In this document: in pieces, positions 45,094 through 51,963 of the stretch
Layout of the letters: each line of letters opens with the position of its first letter
Position numbering within the stretch: position 1 is the stretch's first letter
Assembly (NCBI GenBank): GCA_903825305.1
Contig: CAIKAC010000001.1
Coordinates: forward strand, 1-51,963
DNA: 51,963 nt
Reading direction: 5' to 3'
From: an uncultured Actinomycetes bacterium
GTDB lineage: Bacteria > Actinomycetota > Acidimicrobiia > Acidimicrobiales > RAAP-2
Position numbers and translations under genes: made by a program
Notes under the pieces: generated by a model
Told to the model about the DNA's origin: nothing
Databases searched by the model: none
Seen by the model: only the letters and a program-made list of their open reading frames with translations

Positions 45094-46311
45094 ATGACAA
45101 CGCGCGGCTGGATTCGACCGCTGCGCGAACGAGACTTCCGCCTTTTCTTTATCGGACAAAGCACCTCACAGTTGGGCAGCACCATGGCCCCGGTGGCGAT
45201 TGCATTCGCAGTACTCGACCACGGCACTGCCACTGACGTCGGCCTCGTCATGGCCTCAGAAACCATCCCGCTGGTTGTTCTCTTGTTAGTCGGTGGCGTG
45301 TTCGGTGATCATATGAACCGGCGAACCTTGATGTTGCGAGCTGATCTCCTCAGAACCTTCGCTGAGTGCAGCTTGGGACTCTGGGTGCTCCTGGGCCACC
45401 CACCGCTGTTGGGCTTCATGGTTTTAGCTGCCCTTCTCGGCATCGGCCAAGCATTCTTTAGCCCGTCACTCACTGGCATCGTGCCCCAACTCCTGAGCGA
45501 CACCTTGCTCCAACAAGGCAACGCGCTCAACAGTTTGTCCTACTCCGGTGGTGCCATTGTGGGTCCAGCCTTCGCTGGCGTGATCATTGCCTCTGCTAAT
45601 CCGGGCTGGGCAATTCTCATTGACGGCATCACCTTCTTCGTGAGTGTCTTGAGTTTGGCAATGATCAAGATTGATTGGGCGCCAATGGAACATAGGGAGT
45701 CATTCACCACGCTGCTCCATGAAGGCTGGCGCGCTCTCTGGGGTAGGACCTGGTTGTGGGTGATCGTCGTTGGGGCCTCGATCGTCAATATGTTCTTTGC
45801 TTTCTATTTCGTCTTAGGGCCCGCTGTAGCCAAGGCATCGCTCGGGGGTGCTCCTGCGTGGGGACTGATCTTGGCGGTTGAAGGCGTGGGGGCAATGGCA
45901 GCTGGCCTCATCATGCTCAAACTCCACCCCCGACGTCCTCTGTTCTTAGCCACAGTCCTACTGCTCGCGGTCCCCCTCCCCCTCTTGTTCTTGAGCGGAC
46001 CAAGTCCACTCTGGGCAATCGCTGCCGCAGCATTTTGCTGTGGCGGGGCCCTCACGGCCTTTACGGTGCAGTGGAACACGACCATGCAGCGTGAAATCGA
46101 ACCCCACCTACTGGCCAGGGTGAGTGCCTATGACTGGTTCGGCTCCTTGGTCTTCATGCCCGTTGGCATGGCCATCGCCGGGCCCACTGCTCGTCTTATC
46201 GGCACCTCATCAGCCCTCGTTCTCGCCGGTGTCGTGATTGCCGTCGTGGTACTTGCGAGTCTTTGTGTGCCGTCCATTCGAAACCTCAGGGCCCCTGCCC
46301 ATCCTGCTTGA
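45094..46311 (+). CDS. MFS transporter
   Basis: 405 residues and about 12 membrane helices. GVFGDHMNRRTLMLRADLLR, with the G-x-x-x-D-x-x-x-R-R loop between helices 2 and 3, is the MFS signature. The opening LRERDFRLFFIGQSTSQLGSTM is typical of the EntS-like/DHA3 exporters. Substrate unknown. A cytoplasmic loop (about 195-215) separates the two six-helix halves. It begins 33 bases after the lipoprotein gene, perhaps in the same transcript. Confidence 0.9.
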   Translation: MTTRGWIRPLRERDFRLFFIGQSTSQLGSTMAPVAIAFAVLDHGTATDVGLVMASETIPLVVLLLVGGVFGDHMNRRTLMLRADLLRTFAECSLGLWVLLGHPPLLGFMVLAALLGIGQAFFSPSLTGIVPQLLSDTLLQQGNALNSLSYSGGAIVGPAFAGVIIASANPGWAILIDGITFFVSVLSLAMIKIDWAPMEHRESFTTLLHEGWRALWGRTWLWVIVVGASIVNMFFAFYFVLGPAVAKASLGGAPAWGLILAVEGVGAMAAGLIMLKLHPRRPLFLATVLLLAVPLPLLFLSGPSPLWAIAAAAFCCGGALTAFTVQWNTTMQREIEPHLLARVSAYDWFGSLVFMPVGMAIAGPTARLIGTSSALVLAGVVIAVVVLASLCVPSIRNLRAPAHPA

Positions 46312-46416
46312 GCCACGATCTCGCGATGTCTTTTATTGGGTGAGAAGATGGCGGTGAATCGCAAAACTTCCTAGACGCCAGACCGGGCGCACCGACCATT
46401 TCCTAAGGACGCCATC

Positions 46417-47196
46417 GTGGAGTTACAACTCAAGGATCATGTCATTTTGATAACGGGCGGCACCGACGGCCTTGGTTTCGCCACTGCTCGTCACCTTGTC
46501 AATGAGGGCGCTCACGTCATCGTGTGTGGTCGCAACCTTGATCGGCTGGCTCATGCCAGCGATGAGCTTTCCAAAGCCGGGACTCGCGTTCTTGGCGTGC
46601 AAGCCGATGTCACTCGAGCAGAAGATATCCATCACCTCATCGAGCGCATCGAGACTGAGTTTGGTCGTCTCGACGGCTTGGTCTCCAATGCTGGAGAAGC
46701 AGCAGCGCTGAAGGTTGAGGAAAGTAGCGATGAGCAATGGCAAGCCGATCTTGATCTCAAATTGATGGCAGCAGTGCGATTGGCACGGACTTGTTTGCCC
46801 TTGCTACGGAAATCTGAAGCGGGCGCCATCGTCAATGTCTTGGCCTTCGCCGCCAAGGCCCCGAGCGCCGCATCAAGTCCGTCTTCAGTAAGCCGTGCCG
46901 CGGGCTTGGCTCTCACCAAGGTGTTGGCCAATGAACTCGGGCCTGATGGTATTCGCGTAAATGCTGTGCTCCCTGGCCTGATCGCCTCGGGGCAGTGGGA
47001 TCGTCGCGCGGAAACAGCCGACGTCGAGGTGGACGAAATCTATGCGGCCATGCTTGCAAGGAACCCCGTACCGCTGGGACGTTTCGGCTTGGCTGACGAA
47101 TTTGCCGACGTGGTGATGTGGCTCTTGTCAGCGAGAGCAAGTTACGTAACAGGTACCGCCATTAATGTCGATGGAGGCTTGAGTCCCGTCTCGTAA
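46417..47196 (+). CDS. SDR-family protein with the YxxxK motif replaced
   Basis: 259 residues from GTG at 46417 (AAGGA seven bases upstream). Rossmann motifs are LITGGTDGLGFATARHL, VCGRNLDRL, LVSNAGEAAAL and NELGPDGIRVNAVLPGLI, so cofactor binding is plausible. The catalytic Tyr and Lys of YxxxK are Ser156 and Arg160 (SSVSR), and the catalytic Ser position is Ala143 (VNVLA). Family recall suggests a set of actinobacterial SDRs with the same SVSRAAG segment, so this is probably not a sequencing artefact. Function may be non-catalytic or use other residues. It ends at 47196, abutting the convergent flavoprotein gene. Confidence 0.85.
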   Translation: MELQLKDHVILITGGTDGLGFATARHLVNEGAHVIVCGRNLDRLAHASDELSKAGTRVLGVQADVTRAEDIHHLIERIETEFGRLDGLVSNAGEAAALKVEESSDEQWQADLDLKLMAAVRLARTCLPLLRKSEAGAIVNVLAFAAKAPSAASSPSSVSRAAGLALTKVLANELGPDGIRVNAVLPGLIASGQWDRRAETADVEVDEIYAAMLARNPVPLGRFGLADEFADVVMWLLSARASYVTGTAINVDGGLSPVS

Positions 47197-48543
47197 TTAT
47201 CGACTTCCACCAATCGCGGACAGCGCCGTGTTGGCTGCTTGGAGCCCATAGGTGAGCGCGAGACAAAGTCCGCCGGCATAGGCGTTGGCAAAGACTCCTC
47301 CAGCATCGGCACCAGCCGCCAGCAACCCGGGGATCACGTGAGCGCCTGCATCAAGAACACGAGCTTGTGGATCGACGGCGAGTCCGGGATAGGTAAAGGT
47401 GACCGCGGGAATCACTTCAATGCAGTAATACGGCGGATGATCGAGTGGCCGAGAGTCAAGAGAGCGAGCCGGTATCGGGCCCGACATGAAGATGGCATCG
47501 TTCATAGTCGCAATGGTGTTCATCACCGCCTCCCCTGGGTATCCCCACTCAGGCGGCAGATAGGCAAACTCTTCAAGATCTTGGGCTACTGCACAGCGGC
47601 CACCACTGCGCAGCGCCAACTCGAATTTGTCCACGGGAGCAATGCCCTCAACGTAGCTGGTGAGTTCCCATTGGTCTCTGGCTTGTTGGTCATAGATCAA
47701 CAAGGCTCGTGCTTCAGGTTGCTCGAGCGTGGCGTTGGCATTCAAGTGATCGCCGATGGTTTCATCACAAAAGCGTTGTCCGTCCACGTTGACCAAGGTG
47801 CCGTGTTCAGAGTGATACGTCGTCTTCAATGCAAATTCGTAAGGATCGCGATATTCAATGTTCGAGGGGATGAGATGGCCATAGAAACCCGCTCCCAGTC
47901 CCGCCATCGCAGCTCCCACCTCTTGACCAAGGCGGAGCCCGTCTCCAACGTTGAGTGGGTGAGAACGTAGCGTCATCGAAGCTGCCTGAGGATGGAGATA
48001 GGTCGCACGCAACGCTTCGTTCGCACTAAACCCACCGGTGGCCAACAGTACAAAGCGGGCACGAATTTCGTGGCGCGTGCCCTCCTGATCACTCACTACC
48101 GCACCGGCCACTGTTCCTGAATTAGTCAGCAAAGATTCCACGGTGGCGTTCGTGATCACCTGGCACCCGGGTGTCATCTCCACAATCTTCTTGCATTGCT
48201 CAAGAAGTCCAGGAAGGTCTACGTGGCAACCCCGGCCATAGCGAAGCACTGCGACGGGATCTCCAACTGCAATGTCCAAGCTGCGCACCCAGGCAAGGGC
48301 TCTCTCATAGCCATCGACGAGCACCTGTGTAAGCGCAGGATCAGCTTCGGGATTCACCTCAGCCATGGCCTCGGCGGTGGGTGTGGTCCAAATGAAACCG
48401 GCATATTGCGCCGATCCACCGACACTTGCTGCCTTCTCTACTAGGGCAACAGACGCTCCGTGCGAAGCGGCGTAGGCCGCTGCACTGCAGCCAGCCATGC
48501 CCCCGCCTATGACCAGAAGATCAATCACATCACGGTCTCGCAT
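47197..48543 (-). CDS. FAD-dependent oxidoreductase, KstD/fumarate-reductase-like
   Basis: 448 residues from ATG at 48543; GGGGGTGG five bases upstream favours it over a GTG at 48552. LLVIGGGMAGCSAAAYAASHG is the FAD-binding motif, then VEKAASVGGSAQYAG and VLLATGGFSANEAL. The C-terminal GLLAAGADAGGVFANAYAGGLCLALTYGLQAA closes the FAD site in this family. Members dehydrogenate steroids or reduce fumarate-like acids; the residues seen do not choose between them. The adjacent SDR and MFS transporter might work on the same small molecule, an inference from position only. Confidence 0.86.
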   Translation of the reverse strand: MRDRDVIDLLVIGGGMAGCSAAAYAASHGASVALVEKAASVGGSAQYAGFIWTTPTAEAMAEVNPEADPALTQVLVDGYERALAWVRSLDIAVGDPVAVLRYGRGCHVDLPGLLEQCKKIVEMTPGCQVITNATVESLLTNSGTVAGAVVSDQEGTRHEIRARFVLLATGGFSANEALRATYLHPQAASMTLRSHPLNVGDGLRLGQEVGAAMAGLGAGFYGHLIPSNIEYRDPYEFALKTTYHSEHGTLVNVDGQRFCDETIGDHLNANATLEQPEARALLIYDQQARDQWELTSYVEGIAPVDKFELALRSGGRCAVAQDLEEFAYLPPEWGYPGEAVMNTIATMNDAIFMSGPIPARSLDSRPLDHPPYYCIEVIPAVTFTYPGLAVDPQARVLDAGAHVIPGLLAAGADAGGVFANAYAGGLCLALTYGLQAANTALSAIGGSR

Positions 48544-48705
48544 CGTGGCCACCCCCTGACCTCAACCTTAGAGACGATTTCACCCATGAACCAATGGTGG
48601 ATATTGATCGGTCGCTCATCGCTATCGGCATATGGATTCTTCGAGGTATGGCTAACAACGCGCTAGGTCATAGCAAGGTGCCGGAAGGTATCATCGAGTA
48701 CCTGC

Positions 48706-48721
48706 GATGTTCTGGAACATC
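48706..48721. promoter_or_regulatory. 16-base palindrome before the secreted protein gene, possible operator
   Basis: GATGTTC-TG-GAACATC is a perfect inverted repeat ending 15 bases before the GTG start at 48737. It lies between a possible -10 (TATCAT, 48689-48694) and the ribosome-binding site, a place where a dimeric repressor could act. It could also be a short hairpin in the 5' leader. Confidence 0.4.
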
Positions 48722-48736
48722 CAGAATGGAGAACCC

Positions 48737-51091
48737 GTGAAACCGTTGAAGCGCTTACTCCTCTCATTGCTCTTGGCGGCCCCTCTTGGCCTTGTTGTTC
48801 CACAAGTGAGCAGTGCGTCGATTATTCGAGTACCCGGCGCTCCCCACATCTCAGCTGTTCGATCAGGCAATGCCACATTCACCGGCCAAGTATTGGAAGC
48901 AAGCCTTTCCGTCAGCGCCCAACCGGGATCAACTGGCGGTGCACCCATTACCAAGATCAAGGTTGTGGCCGGATCTCAATCATGCAGCTACACCCCTTCA
49001 CAAAAGCAGTGCACCTTGAGCGCACTTCCCGTCGGCCAACGCGTTGCTATTTCCGTGCGAGCCGCAAACAAGAAGGGTTACGGAGCCCCAAGTGCTCCGC
49101 TGTCCTTTGTTCCTCGCAGTGAAGCCACGTGGTCCAATTCCACCGGCCACGAAACGATTCCGTCCCCTGAAAGCCCTCGAATTTCAGGGATCGCGGCGAG
49201 TAGCGCCTTTAGTTTCAACCACACGCGTGTCGTAAACATCCGAGTAACTATGACGTCAGGATCAGTTGGCAGCAGTGCCCTTACCGGCCTTGGCGTGATA
49301 ACGAACGTTGCTTCTTGCACTACCCAGGGCGTGAGCCAATCATGCGTCCTTCGCAAAGTTCCTACATCAAAGCGACTGACTATCGCCGCCTATTCCCATA
49401 ACCGTTTCGGCGACAGCCCGCTTTCGCGAAACGTGAGTTTTGTTGATCGTTCACGTGCCACGTGGGTCGCGGGGGATTCAACGACAAACCTGACGAGTGC
49501 TGCACCGATCCTGCCTCTAACGCTCAAGAGCCTGACCCACATTCACGCTCGAACTATTGCTGCGGTCGCAACCACCTCAAGTAGCAGTGCGCATGTGCTC
49601 GGGGTAGGTCAACTCTCGCGAACCGTCCACAGCGCTACGTCGGTGGTTGGCACCTCCCTCATCGCCATCACCAGCGATGGGTCTCAAGTTTCGCTCTATC
49701 AATCGGGCGATGCTTCCATCCTTGACAATCTGCAACATCCCTACCTCACCCCAGACGGACGTCTCCTGCTCTTGTTCAATCAAGGGGTGCCGGTTGTCCC
49801 AACAACACCCACGCTCGTGAGTGGAGGCACCTCTGGCGCCACCGGCATTACGGGAGCCGCTGGCGCGAGCGGCGTAACGGGAGTATCGGGGGTGACGGGC
49901 TCAACAGGCGCGACGGGTGCGTCTGGTTCCACCGGAACCACAGGATCACCAAGCCAGCCCCAGCAGACCGCTACTTGTTTCTTGGCTCAAGTGGATCAAG
50001 CCACCGGTGCCATTAGCTGTCTGTCTACCCTGTTCCCGACCTACCACTTGGGTTGCTACGGCTGTTTGAAGAACATGGAATTTGATTCAGCAGGTGACGC
50101 CTTTATCTCGAGTGTGGACGATGGCTATTACCAAGGTCCGGTTTGGCAGAATCTGTCTGACATCATAAGAATTGCGCCCGACGGAACGGTGAGCCACCTC
50201 ATTCCCCAAGGATTGAACGTTCAATGGTGGCAAGTGCTGCCCAATGGACAGGTATTCGCTAGCGGCTTGTGCGATCAAACGTGCAGCCCCACGGGTTATT
50301 TCACCGACATCATCAACAGCGATGGATCCATCAATCAGATTTCTCAGCAGTACTACACGGCCGCCATGCTCGCCCCCGATGGCGGCGTGCTGCTCGGTGG
50401 GCTCGCTGATGACTCTGCCAACGCAACCATTTATCACTACACCCCAGGCGCGAGCAATGTGGATGCGCAAGCCTGGATTGGCAACAGCGGAGCTCTACTC
50501 AATGAAGCTTTCGTCTGTGATGGAACACAACATTGCGGCTCCGACCCTGCATTTTTCTCTAACGCTGTTTCGATGAACGGCATGACGTTCGCCTTGCCCT
50601 ATGAGTACTACCCGCCACAGTCGCCGGCGATGTCTGGTTCACTGCTTGAGTACGGTCCCAATTTTGCTGCAGCCAACACCTCTGTCATTCAGACGCCTCT
50701 CCTGACTTCTCGACTCGGTGCGAATGACATCGCCATCGCAGGAATTAAGGGGGCGTGCTATCGCGATGTTCCCGATTTTTGGCCCCCTCCCGGTGTTGCG
50801 GATCCGCCGTTCTACCAGTGCGATCCCACGCAATCAGATTTTGAAATTTCCATTTACGACACCTCTGCACAGACTGACACCGCGATAGCGATGCCCGTGC
50901 AAATCCAACCGTTGTTTTTGCAAGGCACCCAAGATGGGTCGACGGTCTACGTTGGTGGCATCGAGCCAGACGGCACTTGCGCCATTGCCAGTATTGATGT
51001 CGCTTCAGGATCAGTCACCGTGACGCCCGTCAGTGGCGATTATCACATGGACGGCACCGCCTTTTCGGCTTTCTTGGTCTTGCCCAATTGA
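48737..51091 (+). CDS. Secreted multidomain protein with collagen-like Gly-X-Thr tract
   Basis: 784 residues from GTG at 48737, with GGAG five bases upstream. Signal peptide (KPLKRLLLSLLLAAPLGLVV) is followed by two fibronectin-III-like domains (about 35-125 and 140-245, each with a Cys pair). Then comes a Gly-X-Y tract of 14 triplets (49826-49951) with Thr or Ser at most Y positions. The C-terminal ~370 residues are a Cys-containing region with repeated IAPDGTV / LAPDGGV / TPDGRL-like blades, as in beta-propellers. No sortase signal is visible at the end (FLVLPN). A surface or matrix protein is likely. A start at 48707 would spoil the signal peptide. Confidence 0.85.
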   Translation: MKPLKRLLLSLLLAAPLGLVVPQVSSASIIRVPGAPHISAVRSGNATFTGQVLEASLSVSAQPGSTGGAPITKIKVVAGSQSCSYTPSQKQCTLSALPVGQRVAISVRAANKKGYGAPSAPLSFVPRSEATWSNSTGHETIPSPESPRISGIAASSAFSFNHTRVVNIRVTMTSGSVGSSALTGLGVITNVASCTTQGVSQSCVLRKVPTSKRLTIAAYSHNRFGDSPLSRNVSFVDRSRATWVAGDSTTNLTSAAPILPLTLKSLTHIHARTIAAVATTSSSSAHVLGVGQLSRTVHSATSVVGTSLIAITSDGSQVSLYQSGDASILDNLQHPYLTPDGRLLLLFNQGVPVVPTTPTLVSGGTSGATGITGAAGASGVTGVSGVTGSTGATGASGSTGTTGSPSQPQQTATCFLAQVDQATGAISCLSTLFPTYHLGCYGCLKNMEFDSAGDAFISSVDDGYYQGPVWQNLSDIIRIAPDGTVSHLIPQGLNVQWWQVLPNGQVFASGLCDQTCSPTGYFTDIINSDGSINQISQQYYTAAMLAPDGGVLLGGLADDSANATIYHYTPGASNVDAQAWIGNSGALLNEAFVCDGTQHCGSDPAFFSNAVSMNGMTFALPYEYYPPQSPAMSGSLLEYGPNFAAANTSVIQTPLLTSRLGANDIAIAGIKGACYRDVPDFWPPPGVADPPFYQCDPTQSDFEISIYDTSAQTDTAIAMPVQIQPLFLQGTQDGSTVYVGGIEPDGTCAIASIDVASGSVTVTPVSGDYHMDGTAFSAFLVLPN
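49826..49951 (+). repeat. Collagen-like Gly-X-Y coding repeat
   Basis: Fourteen consecutive triplets beginning with Gly. Y residues are Thr in eight, Ser in four, Ala in one and Pro in one; X residues are mostly Ala, Val, Ser and Thr. The nine-base DNA period is imperfect, with varied codons, so recent slippage looks unlikely. Thr-rich Y positions resemble the glycosylated collagen-like tracts of Bacillus BclA rather than hydroxyproline-stabilised collagen. Confidence 0.85.
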
Positions 51092-51426
51092 GGACTCGTC
51101 CCTCTCAGCCATATCGGCGGTCTCCGGGTCCCAAGAAGGATTATGGGAGTTGCCTACCCAACGCGAACTACTTTTCGCACTGACCTCGAACGGCACAACG
51201 TGCGATCGCGGATTGCGATGCCGTCAGTCACCTGAGCGCTTCGACTCCAGGGAATGCGAAACTCGCTGCGCTGACACTCCCTGTCAGTTGCCGTTGCTCA
51301 GAATTGATCAAGAGTTCAGGCGATCGCCACGAAGGTAACCGGTATGGCACATGGTCGGCTCAGTACGGTTGAGGCGTGCGACGAGTGCGCACGTGACACG
51401 CCCCCTCCAGAAACGAAGCAACAACC

Positions 51427-51591
51427 ATGATTACGACCAGCGGCGCCATGTATTTTCCTGTGCCATCACCCAAGAAACAGAACCACAACGCGCTTGTAAG
51501 CGATCTTCGACCACGCACCGGTCATCCTGAAATCGACCCCAAGGCGCTGAAGATATCGACCCCCATTGCCGTTTTCTTCCCTAAGCGGTAG
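51427..51591 (+). CDS. Possible small protein of 54 residues, uncertain
   Basis: ATG at 51427 to TAG at 51589. The product is polar, with a Lys/Pro/Asn-rich start (MYFPVPSPKKQNHN) and a mildly hydrophobic end (STPIAVFFPKR). No ribosome-binding site of good quality precedes it and I recognise no family. It may be chance, since the surrounding stretch is non-coding. Confidence 0.15.
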   Translation: MITTSGAMYFPVPSPKKQNHNALVSDLRPRTGHPEIDPKALKISTPIAVFFPKR

Positions 51592-51758
51592 TTCTCACTT
51601 GCGAGCTCGTTAGATCCCGGATCCTGAGTAACCACCCAGGCAAGATTCGCGACCTCGCAGAGCTCGTTCGACCCTGCCTTTTCGATCCTGGTAAATCCAA
51701 CGAATGTTCTCGACCACGCCTGAACGGTGGTGCAAGAGAGGCGACGCACAGAACCAAG

Positions 51759-51788
51759 TTGGGAACCTGTCGGTTCAGCACCTAGAAT
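51759..51788 (+). promoter_or_regulatory. Promoter of tRNA-Lys
   Basis: TTGGGA (51759-51764), 18 bases, TAGAAT (51783-51788). The start point would fall near 51795, next to the tRNA 5' end at 51797. Confidence 0.6.
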
Positions 51789-51796
51789 CTCCTCTC

Positions 51797-51869
51797 GGGC
51801 CGCTAGCTCATCCGGAAGAGCAGGGGACTTTTAATCCCAAGGTGCCGGGATCGAGACCCGGGCGGCCCA
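51797..51869 (+). tRNA. tRNA-Lys (anticodon UUU)
   Basis: 73 nucleotides plus no encoded CCA (CTA follows). Acceptor GGGCCGC pairs with GCGGCCC and position 73 is A. The D arm is GCTC/GAGC, the anticodon loop CTTTTAA gives TTT, and the T arm is CCGGG/CCCGG with loop ATCGAGA. The anticodon stem has one G-A mismatch at its outer pair (27-43). All secondary structure is otherwise intact, and the position just after a clear promoter supports a functional gene. Confidence 0.93.
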
Positions 51870-51874
51870 CTAAA

Positions 51875-51893
51875 ACCCCAGGTGGAAGGGGGT
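51875..51893 (+). terminator. Weak hairpin after tRNA-Lys
   Basis: ACCCC-AGGTGGAAG-GGGGT starts six bases after the tRNA and is followed within 15 bases by TTATTTTCT. It may end the tRNA transcript. The remaining bases to 51963 show no gene. Confidence 0.35.
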
Positions 51894-51963
51894 GCGAGAG
51901 GTTATTTTCTGGCTCCGATGCCCCGTTTGTTTCCAAAGTTGTGGACGCAGGTGGACGAACCTC

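Larger units (their letters stand above)
51092..51796. other. 705-base stretch with no convincing gene
   Basis: It separates the secreted protein from the tRNA. I see a 54-residue open frame (51427-51591), small inverted repeats at 51271-51287 (CTGACA/TGTCAG) and 51371-51404 (GGCGTG/CACGCC around GTGCGCAC), and a repeated GAGCTCGTT(A/C)GA(T/C)CC at about 51604 and 51661. A decayed gene or mobile fragment is possible, but nothing was recognisable on either strand. Confidence 0.5.

Noticed and set aside
49826-49951. CRISPR-like array
   Set aside because: The nine-base period is protein-coding Gly-X-Y, not direct repeats with spacers. No CRISPR array was seen anywhere in the window.
51522-51781. 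Two minus-strand frames of 66-75 residues, with a repeated GSNEL segment
   Set aside because: The repeats mirror the duplicated DNA motif on the plus strand and no start signals or family features are present.

Overview
This window reads as a chromosomal segment of an actinobacterium, most likely of the class Acidimicrobiia (inference). The evidence is a mycothiol gene (mshA), an actinobacterial three-helix Rieske subunit with a di-heme QcrC, a class II HelD-type helicase, a nickel superoxide dismutase with its own peptidase, a menaquinone reductase-like flavoprotein, moderately high G+C, frequent GTG/TTG starts and very tight gene packing. I see no insertion sequence, phage gene or CRISPR array. 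Only one stretch longer than 300 bases lacks a convincing gene (51092-51796).

Layout. At the left edge is the 5' part of a glycolate oxidase-like gene (minus). Next come the end of the terminal respiratory branch, ctaE-qcrC-qcrA-qcrB (minus, 548-4561), and a HelD-like helicase (minus). A late-heme operon hemE-hemH-hemY followed by an Lnt homologue runs on the plus strand (7016-11930). An HAD phosphatase, a large MprF-like membrane protein with an apparently dead phosphoesterase domain, and an ATP-grasp enzyme follow. From 31896 down to 16351 (minus) lies a complete 14-subunit complex I operon, nuoA to nuoN, with the ATP-grasp gene starting on the base after the nuoN stop codon. A menJ/geranylgeranyl-reductase-type gene diverges from nuoA.

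From 42745 down to 33321 (minus) is a long run: signal peptidase (sodX), HTH regulator, mshA, a YbjN-like gene, proC, then hemA-hemC-hemD-hemB-hemL and a membrane-anchored unknown. The Ni-SOD gene sodN diverges from its peptidase. The right end holds a short DksA-like zinc finger gene, a potassium-channel-like gene, a lipoprotein, an MFS transporter, an SDR with a lost YxxxK motif, a KstD/fumarate-reductase-like flavoprotein, a secreted 784-residue protein with a collagen-like Gly-X-Thr tract, and a tRNA-Lys(UUU).

How it works together. Nearly everything from 548 to 43217 serves aerobic respiration: NADH oxidation (Nuo), quinone tailoring (MenJ-like), the cytochrome bc-aa3 branch (Qcr, CtaE), heme supply (hemA, C, D, B, L, E, Y, H) and protection from superoxide and thiol stress (SodN, MshA). 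The coproheme decarboxylase (ChdC/HemQ), ctaC and ctaD are not in the window. The most unusual features are proteins whose catalytic residues appear replaced inside otherwise intact folds: Lnt (Cys to Ser), the phosphoesterase-like part of the MprF-like protein, and the SDR.
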